This document shows, piece after piece, positions 21,170 through 31,053 of a stretch of 64,000 nucleotides of DNA. Numbering within the stretch: the stretch's first letter is position 1; each line of letters opens with the position of its first letter. Location: NCBI GenBank assembly GCA_039545355.1, contig BCJJ01000013.1:729980-793979 (forward strand), read 5' to 3'. Below the pieces are notes generated by a model. The model searched no databases, was not told where the DNA came from, and saw only the letters and a program-made list of their open reading frames with translations. The position numbers and the translations under genes are program-made. The stretch comes from Trichosporon coremiiforme (taxonomy: Eukaryota > Basidiomycota > Tremellomycetes > Trichosporonales > Trichosporonaceae).

Positions 21170-24100
21170 ATGTCTCACGCCCTTCTGTAAGCATCAAGAC
21201 CTGTCAACATTCGCGGCCATCGTGCATGCGGACAACAGCGCTGACATCCCAGGTTACGGTTATTCCTCTCCCCGTACTTCTCGGTGTCGGTCGCTCTGCA
21301 CTACCTCAAGACGTACCCGGAGAGCATAGGAATCAGCCACTACCTATGCTGGCGCATGAAGTCGATGCCCTTTGAGGAGGTCGAGTTCTACTGGCCCCAG
21401 ATATGGTGAGCTAGAGATTGCTCTTCCTTCAGCTGATCCGCCCAGTCACCTTCTCATTACGAGACCGACAGAAAGCAACGCGCTCGAGAGCTTTGTGCTC
21501 CAGCGGGCGGAGGATAGTGCGCACATGGCCATGCTGGTGAGTTCTCAGCTGTCAGTCCTGGTATGCTAGCTGACCTCCAGACCTTCTGGTTCATGCAGTC
21601 GGCCTTGCACGATCTGACGCCGACTCGCACCACCAACCCGCGCCCGTTCAACATCTGCCAGCGTGTCCTGCATCGCTGCCACGAGATTCTGTTCGGAGAC
21701 CCCCCAGAACCGTCACGGAACCCGTACCGATCGCTTCCCACCTCTCCCCATGCCTCCTCGCCGTCCGTCGGGCACATCGCCCGGCCAAGTTCTGCGGCAC
21801 CTTTCATGGGGCGAGAGCCGAGTCTGCCGCCAGACGAGCGCCTGAAACCGCCTGTCCGCGTCAACGCAAACCTTGGAGCTGCGCTCGTTGGCATGGGTCT
21901 GATGGTGGCCGGCGCTCCTGCTATGCCGCAGTTCACTGAGCTCGCGGGAGAGTGGGCCGTTACTCAAGGAAGGCGGCCACTGGATGACGCAGCTGCGTCA
22001 CGCGCGAGGGTTGAAGTCGACACATCTGGAGGAGCCGATGGGCCACGAGGCGAGGCCTGGAACAGAAAGCCGAAGCAGATCTCCGGACAGGAGAGCGATA
22101 CGGACGACGACGCGAGCTCTGTCTCTAACATGGACGGAGTGACGAGATCGGACGCAAAGATTAACCGACGCCCGACGCCCCCCATGAGATCGGCGACGAC
22201 GCAACCCGAAGCCTCGTCGTCCCCGAGCCGGCCGCCGCTTGTGAACCATGTGTCGACGACGGCGCTGAACCTGCTGTCGCAGGAGGAGGACGCGCGCGGG
22301 CGGGATCCGTTCATGCAGAACACCTCGACGCCGCCGCTGTCGTCCGTCTTCCGCAAGCAGACGTCGCATCAGCCATTCCACTCCGTGCCGGACATGTCGC
22401 TGAACCGCTCGCTTGGTCCGAGGACTGGCGCGCACCGCCCGCCGTCTGCTGAGTCGCTGCTCGCAGCCTACTCGCTTGCGGCGCAGCGGCAGCTGCTTAA
22501 GAGCCACTACACGCGCAGCGAGATCCGCTTCCTGCTCCTGCTCGAGGATATCTGCAACCGGCTGTTGGTCATTCCGAAACCGGCACGTATCTCGGCTCTC
22601 CGGGCCGAGCTCACGAGTCTCAACCACAACCTGCCTGCCGAGGTGTGCATGCCACTGTGGTGCAACGCGGACCACCACCGCAACGAGGACACCTCTCCGA
22701 CGTCCTTCCTCGGCAAGCCGAAGCAGCCGAAACGGGCGCACTCGCGCGTCGTGCGCATCTCGCCTGGCGACTCGGTCGTCCTCAACTCGGCAGAGCGCGC
22801 ACCGTACCTCCTGCACGTGGAGATTCTGGTCGACGATCTCGACTTTGACCCGATGAAGCGGGAGAACAGGGAGCTGCTCAAGAAAATTGTCGTTGCTGAG
22901 GATCTCAAGCGGCGGAAGAAGGAGGAGGGCTTCGAGCACCATGTCCCCGAGGGCTTTGGGTCGGCTATGCCTGCTCCCCTGTCCGCTGCTGTTCTCGGCG
23001 GCGATTCTGCTACTGAGTCTCCTGCTCACTCGCGATCACAGTCTCAGTCACGGGCAGAAACTGGCGAAGCTTCCGGTACTCCGATCGAGGAGATCCCCGA
23101 AGGCCCAGAAGAGCCGGAGGAGATGGACCTCGTCGAGCAGCTGTTCGGTAACAAGCTGTCAGTCCGTGACAACATGGTCGATCTCAGCGATGCGATGCCT
23201 CTCCCTGCGGCGCCGAAGAACAAGCAGCTCGACCTCGAGGTTTGGAACAAGGAGGACCACTCGCGGAGATCCTCGCTTGGCTCCAGCGGCGTTCCCGGAA
23301 CGCCGAACGGCGAGCTTCAGCCTGAGGGTCTGGGCGGGCGTCCGATCACACCCGTGCCTCTCGAGCCGACGATCTCGCCACGGGCCAAGCCTGTCATCAC
23401 GATGGAGGATTACTCGGAACGCATGCGGACAGCGGCCGTTATGCTCGCGCAGCTGAATGCGTCTCTCGTCCCGCCGAATCCGGAACACGGCCAGTCCACC
23501 TCGTCTGGCGTGCGCAAGTGGATCCCTGGCACTGGCTGGATCACCGGCTCCAACAAGGAGCCAGCTGAGCCTGCGGGAGCTGCCGGCGGTGCAGCGGGTG
23601 GCAAGCTCCGCCTTGCGGCTGCCGAGGCGGCGCGTATCCGGGAGCGCATCATGGAGGAGATGATGGCGCTCGAGGAGGAGCGTGTAAGCCGGATGGCTTC
23701 GATTCCGGAAGGCGTGCACGTGGAGCAGGCGGACGGGAACCAGACGGTCGAGGACGAGGGCATCGTGCGCCGCGAGATCAACAAGGCCGACCCCTCCGCT
23801 GCCGTGTTCAAGGAGAGTTGGGCCGCGAAGAAGTCGCGTATCCGTGCTTCGTCGCCCTGGGGCCATCTCGCGAACTGGGACGTCATCTCCGTCATTGTCA
23901 AGACGGGTGCGGACCTGCGACAAGAGCAGCTCGCGACGCAGCTGATCGAGCGCTTCACGAAGATCTGGAAGGACGAGAGCTGCGAGTGCTGGGCGCGTTT
24001 CTTCCGTATTCTGATTACGGGCGAGACGTCCGGTCTCGTCGAGACCGTGACGGACGCTGTGTCGGTGCACTCGATTAAGAAGAGCGAGTACTCCCGCCGC

Positions 24101-24706
24101 GTTGCCGAGGGCACGCCGATCGGGCACGTTTCGCTCATGGACCACTTCGTGAACACGTACGGCAAGCCGGACAGCGGGCAGTTCGCCCGCGCCAGGCGTA
24201 ACTTCATCAAGTCCCTCGCCGGATACAGCGTGATCACGTACCTGCTCCAGATCAAAGACCGGCACAACGGCAACATCCTGATTGATCGAGACGGGCACAT
24301 CATCCACATCGACTTTGGATTCATGCTCTCGAACAGTCCGGGCGGAAACATCGGCTTCGAGGCTGCGCCCTTCAAGCTGCCTCTCGAGTACATCGACATC
24401 ATGGGCGGGTTCGACAGCCCAGGCTTCGAGCTCTTCCGCAAGCTGTTCAAGCAGGGCTTTGAGGCTGCGCGCAAGCACAGTGACAGCTTGATCACCATGG
24501 TTGAGCTGATGCAGAAGGACAGCAAGCTCGATTGCTTCGTCCTCTTTGGCGAGAACACGGTCAACCACTTCCGCGACCGCTTCTGCCTCGGCCTCACCAC
24601 CGCCGCTGTCGATCAGTACCTCGACCGCCTCATCGTGTCCTCGGCTGGAAGCAACTACACTAGGCTCTACGACACATTCCAGTACTATTCCCAGGGTGTC
24701 CTCTAA
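21170..24706 (+). CDS. PIK1: Phosphatidylinositol 4-kinase, Pik1 type
   Basis: Four exons: 21170-21186, 21253-21405, 21446-21536 and 21581-24706 (1,128 residues). The enzyme makes PI4P, chiefly at the Golgi, and is essential for secretion in yeasts. The N-terminus contains the lipid-kinase-unique helical region (LKTYPESIGISHYLCWRM, RPFNICQRVLHRCHEILFGD). The C-terminal third is the PI3/4-kinase fold: SPWGHLANWDVISVIVKTG (about 844, with the ATP-contacting lysine), DLRQEQLATQLI, catalytic loop IKDRHNGNIL (about 979) and activation-loop IHIDFGFML (about 997), ending TTAAVDQYLDRLI...YDTFQYYSQGVL. The length is close to yeast Pik1 (about 1,066). The middle is low-complexity, acidic and Ser/Pro-rich. 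The tiny first exon (17 nt) codes only MSHALL. Confidence 0.95.
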
Positions 24707-25043
24707 TTTGCTCGCTGGGACGCTCAGTCGGCGAGATGGATCATGGATCTAGCAAGCGAACATGACGAGATGGAAGCAAGAAGCGTCGCTTGTAGCACAA
24801 TCAAACGCCACTTAGAAAAACATTTCACTTTTTCCAGCATTCACAGTACCGCACCGTACCAAACCTTCCCCACTTTGGCTTTCTCTCTTTCCCCCTTTAG
24901 CACCTATAGCACCCTTAGCATCACAGTATCCTGCATTGTCTTGCACGTATGCATCAGGCCTGCGGGCTGTTACCCATGGCGATTCTATGGTTGGTTTGGC
25001 TTCCTCCTACTCCTATAATTGAACGTCTCGTCACAGCGCTCCT
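24707..25043. other. Convergent 3' flanks of PIK1 and COQ4
   Basis: About 340 AT-richer bases between two facing stop codons, with T-rich stretches. No gene is visible. It probably carries both polyadenylation regions. Confidence 0.5.
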
Positions 25044-26180
25044 CTACCACTCCTCTGGCTCGTCGATCCACTCTCCCTTCCGCCTGAGATCCCGCTCCAT
25101 CTCACGCAGCACGCGGTATCCCCTCCACCGGCTCTCGACGTTGTAGTCGTTCATGCGCTCGACGCCGAGTTCCCGCCTAAGCTCTCCGATACCCTGCTCC
25201 CACCTTTTCTCCCAGTACACCGCGTTCAGCGTGCGGCCCATCTCGCCCTGCCTCAGTGCCCACGGCACCCAGTCCTGGGCCCACATCCGCCTCCGCTTCG
25301 CGCTGAGCCTGAGCGGGCCGAAGGTGGAACTGAGCGCCGCGGCGGGGAGACGCATGTTCGCCCACTCGACGACCTTAAGGCTAAGCTCGTGCACAAGCGT
25401 AGGCGGGAGGCAGAAGAGGGTGTGGTAGAGATCATGAGTTTGGCGATACCGCAGCATCGTGTACGCGAGCGAGGGGCTGTCGATGTAGCGCACGACTTCG
25501 CGCGAGTCGGGCGTGATGCCGTCCCGGTCCAGCCACTCGACGTACTCCCTTCCGAGGGTGCCGCGCTTCAATCCCCGGAGGTAGTCGAGGTTGACCGTCT
25601 TCGAGGAAAGAGTTGGCCGGTCACGCAGAATCTGCCGGCCCTCCGGCGTCATGGACATGTGCTCGTGGAGCGTGGAGAGGAAGGAGGACGACGTCGTCTC
25701 GCTCAGCGTCGCGATCAGGTCCGGACGCGTGGCGTAGTTCATGACTCCCCAGAGTCCAGAGCCGACAGCGAGGAGGGCGTTCTGGCCAGCATTCAGCGGG
25801 ACGTGGGTCGGATAGTTCTTCCGCCGCCCCAGTTCGTCCACTTCGTAACTTGGCTGCTGGCGGGAGACACGGCCGTTCTTCTTCGATGCCGAAGAGCTAG
25901 GCTTGGAAGCGGACCAGGGCTCGAGATTGGGCGAGGCATTGGAGGAGACCGAAGAAGGTATTGAGGAAGGGGAGACACTGTCGGTTGCAGGCTTCAGAAT
26001 GGGCTCGACGCCCGTGGGCAGAACTTGGCCGGTTTCAATCGCCTCGACCGGCGCTGAGGTTACGTGCGGGACGGTCGTGGGCGGACGGGAGGCGGCAACG
26101 GAGGAGCTCGTTGCGTTGATGGCCGCGGCGGCGGCGGGGCCGGTTCCTCGCCACAGAGAGGAGAGGCGGGACATCGCCAT
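25044..26180 (-). CDS. COQ4: Ubiquinone biosynthesis protein COQ4, mitochondrial
   Basis: Single exon of 378 residues from the ATG at 26180. The N-terminus ([20 protein letters not shown]) is rich in Arg/Ser/Ala and lacks acids, fitting a mitochondrial presequence, followed by a low-complexity linker to about residue 120. The Coq4 domain then runs to the C-terminus: [46 protein letters not shown]. The HDxxHx(11)E zinc-ligand motif of the family is intact (HDLYH about residue 249, and the Glu of VHE). Coq4 organises the CoQ synthesis complex on the matrix side of the inner membrane and acts in C1 processing of the quinone ring. Divergent from ATG6. The N-terminal linker is longer than in yeast Coq4 (335 residues). 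Confidence 0.95.
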   Translation of the reverse strand: MAMSRLSSLWRGTGPAAAAAINATSSSVAASRPPTTVPHVTSAPVEAIETGQVLPTGVEPILKPATDSVSPSSIPSSVSSNASPNLEPWSASKPSSSASKKNGRVSRQQPSYEVDELGRRKNYPTHVPLNAGQNALLAVGSGLWGVMNYATRPDLIATLSETTSSSFLSTLHEHMSMTPEGRQILRDRPTLSSKTVNLDYLRGLKRGTLGREYVEWLDRDGITPDSREVVRYIDSPSLAYTMLRYRQTHDLYHTLFCLPPTLVHELSLKVVEWANMRLPAAALSSTFGPLRLSAKRRRMWAQDWVPWALRQGEMGRTLNAVYWEKRWEQGIGELRRELGVERMNDYNVESRWRGYRVLREMERDLRRKGEWIDEPEEW

Positions 26181-26582
26181 CGTGCTTTGTTGTTGCTGGA
26201 AAGAGGGTGATGTCGTAGGTAGACGTCAGTTCGTGTCATCTCGGACATTGCTGGGAGGAGATGGAAGATTTGGTCCCGCGCGTGGGGCTCCGAGGTCTGC
26301 GCCCAGATAAGCGGCGAGCTGGCGTTTGCCTTTCCGGACTTCTTCCCATCGCGGATATGAGGAGGATGCAGGCTTGGTCATAATACATGGATACTGGAGT
26401 CTGGTATATTATCGCTTGGGTACTTACCACATGCATCGAAGGTGTGACGAAGGAAAGTAATGTGCATAACGCTGGCTGATGCCACTGCCCCATTTGCTCC
26501 CGGCCGCCCGGCATGACGCATATGTTGCCGCTTGGCCACCGAGATATTGTTGACAACACCTAATCACCAGACCAACGGCGCA
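26181..26582. promoter_or_regulatory. Divergent promoter COQ4 / ATG6
   Basis: About 400 bases between divergent start codons. It contains an AT-richer stretch around 26375-26440. No specific binding site was recognised. Confidence 0.45.
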
Positions 26583-28204
26583 ATGGACGACAGCCTTGCG
26601 TGCCAGCGCTGTCACCAACCCCTGCTGCGGGACCCATCGACGGCGTCTCCGTCACAGGTCGACCTGATCGCCGGCCAGCTACCAGCTCCATCACCGCCTT
26701 CCTCGTTACCGCCGGCTCAGAAACTCGCGCAGCAGCCGCCCGCAGCCCGACCGGCCGCACACGCCTGGGCCGGCACCAACCCCATCGCCGAGAGCTATGT
26801 CTTCCTCCCCGCCTCTCCTCCGTCGCCCAACAACGCCGCCGTTCCCGCTGCGCCGAAGAAGCGCCCGTCAGCGTCACGCTCCGCGTCGGCTACGCCCTCC
26901 AGCTCCCGCGCATCAACGCCCCCGCCAGGCAGCAGTAGCGGCGGGAAAGGCGGCCTGCGAACCGCGCCCAACCTCGACGCCCTCCTCAGTGCTAGGACGG
27001 ACATCGACCACCCGCTGTGCATGGAGTGCACGGGCCTGTTCCAAAAGGAGCTGCAGCGGGAGCTCGAGGACCTGACGCGCGAGAGGGACGCTTACATCAA
27101 CTATGAGCGGACGATACGGAAGCGTGCTGAGGGCTCCGAGGGCATCATTGGGGAGGACGAGGAGTGGGACGCGCTCCTGAAGCGTAAAGAGGAGCTTGCT
27201 GCGGAGGAGGAGCAGCTCCGGAAGCAGCTCAAGGAGAAGGAGGACGAGCTCGGTGCTGTGCGCGAAGAGGAGCGACGGGTAAAGGCGGAGGAAGAAGCTA
27301 TTGACCAGGAAGAGTCTGAGTGAGTACAACGCTTCAGCAGCTCGATTATAGTTGCCCATAGCTGACCTCAGATTCCTCCGCACGCACACTGCGCTCAGCA
27401 CGCAGCTCGCGCACCTGAGCCACACGCTGAGCACGGCCAAGACACAGCTTCTCCTCTCGAGCAGCTTACTAGAGCACCTCGAGAACACGAATGTGTATAA
27501 CGACGCGTTCCAGATCGGTCATGCGCCGCTTGCTTCTGAGGGAGGACGCAGCATCACGGTCGGCACGATCAACGGGCTGCGGCTCGGTGGACGCCCAAAC
27601 GTCGATTGGGACGAGATCAACGCCGCCTGGGGGCTCGTCGCGCTGTGCATTGATCGGCTCGCCGCCAAGGTCGGGTACACCTTCGAGTCGTGAGTGCACT
27701 CACAAGCAGTTGGAGGCACCTCGCCGTAACTGACATCCAGGTACAAGATTGTGCCGCTGGGCTCCTTCAGCCGCATCGAAGACCTGCCGCCGAACAAAGG
27801 CCAGTACGAGCTGTACGCGTCCGCGGACCTGAGTCCCAGTCGTCTGTTGCAGAACAGACGCTTCAATCATGCGCTAGTTGCACTGCTTGACTGTCTTCGG
27901 CAACTGCTCGACTACGGGCGCAAGACCGGCCGCGCCTGGGGTGAGGGCAACATTGAGTAAGTTATAGGCTAACGTCCGCGTCCCACTAGCTAACAGCAGA
28001 ATCACCAAGGACAAGATCAACGGGCATCCGATCCGCATGCCTGGTCTCGCACTCCCGACCATTTCGAGCATGAGCATCATGGGTCTTGGCGGCAGCACGG
28101 AGGAGAAGAGCGACAGCGCGGACGAAGGGTGGACCCGAGCATGTCGCGCCGTTCTCGCTGTCCTGAAGCGTATCCTTGTAGTGGAGAGCGAGGACAGGGA
28201 CTAA
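26583..28204 (+). CDS. ATG6: Beclin 1 / Atg6 / Vps30, PI 3-kinase complex subunit
   Basis: Four exons: 26583-27319, 27372-27689, 27741-27956 and 28000-28204 (491 residues); introns 52, 51 and 43 nt. The start MDDSLACQRCHQPLL carries the conserved N-terminal CxxC of beclins. A Pro/Ser/Ala-rich linker leads to DHPLCMECTGLFQKEL and a long charged coiled coil (about 150-280). The C-terminal evolutionarily conserved/BARA domain follows: INGLRLGGRP, VDWDEINAAWGLVALCIDRLA, YKIVPLGSFSRI, NRRFNHALVALLDCLRQLLDY, with the last exon carrying ITKDKINGHPIR. The protein is a scaffold of the Vps34 PI 3-kinase complexes in autophagy and vacuolar sorting. All phases match and the family assignment is unambiguous. 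Convergent with the holo-ACP synthase gene, 109 bases apart. Confidence 0.95.
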
Positions 28205-28313
28205 TCCTGGACGACTAGAGTTACTAGTGTTGTAACATTGCATCTATCATGTACAATATCATTGTCACAGGCGGGGCTGAGTACCCAAGAATGAGGAGAC
28301 AGAGGAAGACAGC

Positions 28314-28791
28314 TCACGGTGCAGACGGTTGCCGGAGCGCAACGACACAGGCAACGACGACGCCAGCGTCATGAGATATCGTCGGCATGAGCGTCACTCC
28401 GTCCGCCTTTTCGGGCACGACAGTCAGCGTCGGTCTTCCCTTCTTGTCGTGGCTGAGGTCAAGGTCGCGCCAGGAGTTGACCGAGGCGGGCGGGAGTGCC
28501 TTGTACGCCGCCTCCTTTGCAGCCCATCTGGAGTTAGCTTTCACCACAATTGCAGCTCCTTAGTCCGGATCCCCTGATCCCCTCGCTGTGGGCTCGCGGG
28601 ACTCACCTTGTCGAGAGGAACTTGAGCCGGTGCTCGTCCAACGTTTCGGGCACCGGATGAGACAGCGCCTTGAAGCGCTCCAGCTCTGCCGGGGTACAGA
28701 TTTTGCCCGCGAGCCGGAGTGCGCCACGGCGCGCAATCACGGCCTGCAGGCGCGGAAGTGACAAGATATCTATCCCGACGCCGATAAGCAT
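28314..28791 (-). CDS. PPT2: Holo-[acyl-carrier-protein] synthase, mitochondrial type
   Basis: Two exons: 28607-28791 and 28314-28527 (132 residues), intron 79 nt. It is a stand-alone AcpS-type 4'-phosphopantetheinyl transferase: MLIGVGIDILSLPRLQ gives the magnesium-binding Asp8, and the joint RWAAKEAAYKAL supplies Glu67 and the lysine of the second motif (KEAxxKA). The length is typical of AcpS (about 120-140). In fungi this class activates mitochondrial ACP for lipoate and type II fatty-acid synthesis (yeast Ppt2). The mitochondrial location is an inference from the family: no clear presequence is visible before the first ATG, although the frame stays open upstream with non-ATG codons. Confidence 0.88.
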
Positions 28792-29507
28792 GTGTTCTGC
28801 GCAACAACAACCCTCTTCCTCGTCTGAGCTTGACGAAGGTCGAGAGTGGAGGTGGAGGCAGGACAGTCGCTTGTTTCCCACGGTCACTTGGAGACGATCT
28901 CTGGAATCACAAAGTGTATTGAGTCCTCCCAGGTACCCTGTAGTGGGTTAATTTTGGTTGCTGGGCGCGGCGATGACGGAATTGTTTGTTTGCCAGGCTC
29001 AGCGCCGGCTCAGAAGGTGACGATCGACGCTGCGTCAGGGCCGCGCCCCTCTGTCGATTGGGATATTGAGACGGATTGGGAACATGGGCAACCAGTCAAA
29101 TCGAAGAGACAATGGAATTAGCGTCCGCGTCAAATGGCCGGATAGGAATCGATCCACTATTACGCTCCATACGCTCCTGGACTCCTCGCGCCTGGTGTCA
29201 GGCATCAGGTCCCAGGGCGCACCGCGAGCCTGATGCCTGAGCCGTCGAGCCGCTCCGCGCGGCGTTGCCCCTGCGCTCATGCGTACCACGCCGGGCCCTG
29301 GTTACGCCAGAGCGTTAGCAAGCCTTAGCCCTGCCGCCTCCGGCCCTCCCTTCGGCTCTGTCGCTCAGCTCCCGCCAAGACAGCCCAGTCCAACGGCTCC
29401 ATTACCGCGGCCATCCACTGGCCATGGCTGGGCGGCTGGTCCTCGCCGACTCCAAGCTTTCTTTCGCCATCGCCTCTTTCCTCATCGGAATCCATCCATC
29501 CACAACC
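28792..29507. promoter_or_regulatory. Divergent promoter PPT2 / Rcr-like gene
   Basis: About 715 bases between divergent genes. It contains a perfect 12-base inverted repeat (29198-29209 and 29229-29240, listed separately). No other gene is visible. Confidence 0.45.
29198..29240. repeat. Perfect 12-bp inverted repeat, 19-nt spacer
   Basis: TCAGGCATCAGG at 29198-29209 is exactly reverse-complementary to CCTGATGCCTGA at 29229-29240. It lies about 270 bases upstream of the Rcr-like ATG and could be a dimeric protein-binding site or a hairpin. Function unknown. Confidence 0.8.
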
Positions 29508-30527
29508 ATGCCGACGGTGACAGCGTACTTCCTCGCCGCCGCCGCCCTCGCCGCCCAAGAGGCGGCCGCCTACACCTACGGCTACTGCTACGACCGCTAT
29601 GGCCGTGAGTCCTCCTGCCCCTTCCTTTTGTGCACCACTGACAACAACAGGTGTCTACCGCTGCCGCAAGGGCCTCTCGTACGGTGCGCGCATCGGAATC
29701 GGAGTCGGCGTCGGTGTCGGCGTCTTCCTCCTCATCATGCTCCTCGGAGGATGCTGCCAGCGTCGGTGAGTACTGCACATCACAGCATAAACAACGCGTC
29801 CGCGTCAGCCACCAGAGCAACCCATTCAGACCGAGGCATGTCCGAGGTTTTGCAAGGTGGCGAAATCACAAATCACGCAGTCTGCGATGCGAGATGCGGA
29901 TCCGACCGGGCTTGGCGACGATCCGCGGCCTGTGCGCATTCTATCCTACTGCGCATCACGTCGGTGCGCTAGGCGTCAGGCGTCATCGCGAGCACGTCGC
30001 TAGCGGCGTCAGCATTGCGTCACGATCAGCGTGGCTGGGCGGGTTTCTCCGCCTGTGCTTGTGCCTCCGTCTACATCCCGTGATTCCTGCTGACAATCAG
30101 CCGCATCAAGCAGCAGTTCCAGCAGTACCGCCCGCCCCCTCCTCTGCCGGCGAACAGCGACAACCCTTACGCCGGCAACCCGCCCCCGCCAACGGACGGC
30201 ACCTACGGCTCGTACTCGCAGTACGGCGGTGCCGGTCCCACGGAGCCCGAGACGGCGTACACCGGTGACGGCAAAGCGACCGCCGGTGCCGGCGAGGCGG
30301 CGTCTTACTATGGCTCTGCCGCGAACCCGAGCAACAACTACACGGCACCCAGCACCAACCTCGAGTCCCACTCGTACGAGTACGAGCAGGCTGCAGCCAA
30401 CGGCCAGTCCCCCGCTGCCCCGCCCCCCGCCTACGGCACGAACTCGGGCCAGGGCTTCGCGCCCCCGGCCGGCCCGCCCCCGGGACAGAGCTACGCGCCC
30501 CCCTCCGGCCCGCCTCCCAAGTCGTAA
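29508..30527 (+). CDS. Single-pass membrane protein, Rcr-like (proline-rich tail)
   Basis: Three exons: 29508-29604, 29651-29765 and 30101-30527 (212 residues); introns 46 and 335 nt. Order: signal-like start (MPTVTAYFLAAAALAAQEAAA), a short Tyr/Cys-containing outer segment, a glycine-zipper-like transmembrane helix (GIGVGVGVGVFLLIMLLGG, about 46-64), Cys-Cys and a basic stop-transfer run (QRRRIKQQ), then a Pro/Gly/Tyr/Asn-rich cytosolic tail with a PPAY motif (about residue 178) and repeated GPPP blocks. This plan resembles fungal Rcr1/Rcr2 proteins (Congo-red resistance, chitin deposition and plasma-membrane protein traffic), which recruit the Rsp5 ubiquitin ligase through PPxY. The family assignment is tentative; the topology is clear. 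Confidence 0.6.
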
Positions 30528-31053
30528 GCGGCGAGCGGCGCGGCGAGCATCAGCGAGCCGTGACTCGTAACTCGTGAGCGACCACCTTCGCGCGAGTTCC
30601 CCCCTGAGGCCAGAAGCCAGCGAACGTTATGCGTAATGCGTAGGCTTGGCCCGGACATGAAAGCTACCCAAACGATCCGATACCTAATCTCGACAGGGCA
30701 ACACCAGACGCCCTCCCTAATCAACATCAGTTTCTTGGCGCAGACAGACGTAGTCGACCCTATTCTAGACACGCAGCGAGCAGCGGAGAAGGTGAAGAGC
30801 AGTTTTTTGAGGAGAGTACACGCGTGCTTACAGTAGTCGTAGTTATTCACAATGATGCATTTCTTTTAGAGCTGTTTCGTGTACGGGCGTGAATTCGTCA
30901 AAGTGCGTGGAGTATAGTCTTTATGGCTTGGTTCTAGGCGCGCTTTTGTCGGGCGGGCTGGAAGATGAAAGTGTACGTGAAGGTGGCAAGTGCGATATGA
31001 GCGTTACGTCATGCCAAGACGGCGGTCGATAGTGGCGATGCCCGCTAAGCCGC
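30528..31053. other. Convergent 3' flanks (Rcr-like gene / YVC1)
   Basis: About 525 bases between facing stop codons. It is AT-richer toward 30840-30920, as expected of polyadenylation regions. No gene is seen. Confidence 0.5.

Noticed and set aside
23159..24600. Long minus-strand frames (469 and 396 codons) opposite PIK1
   Set aside because: They overlap the unambiguous kinase domain and have no domain content of their own.
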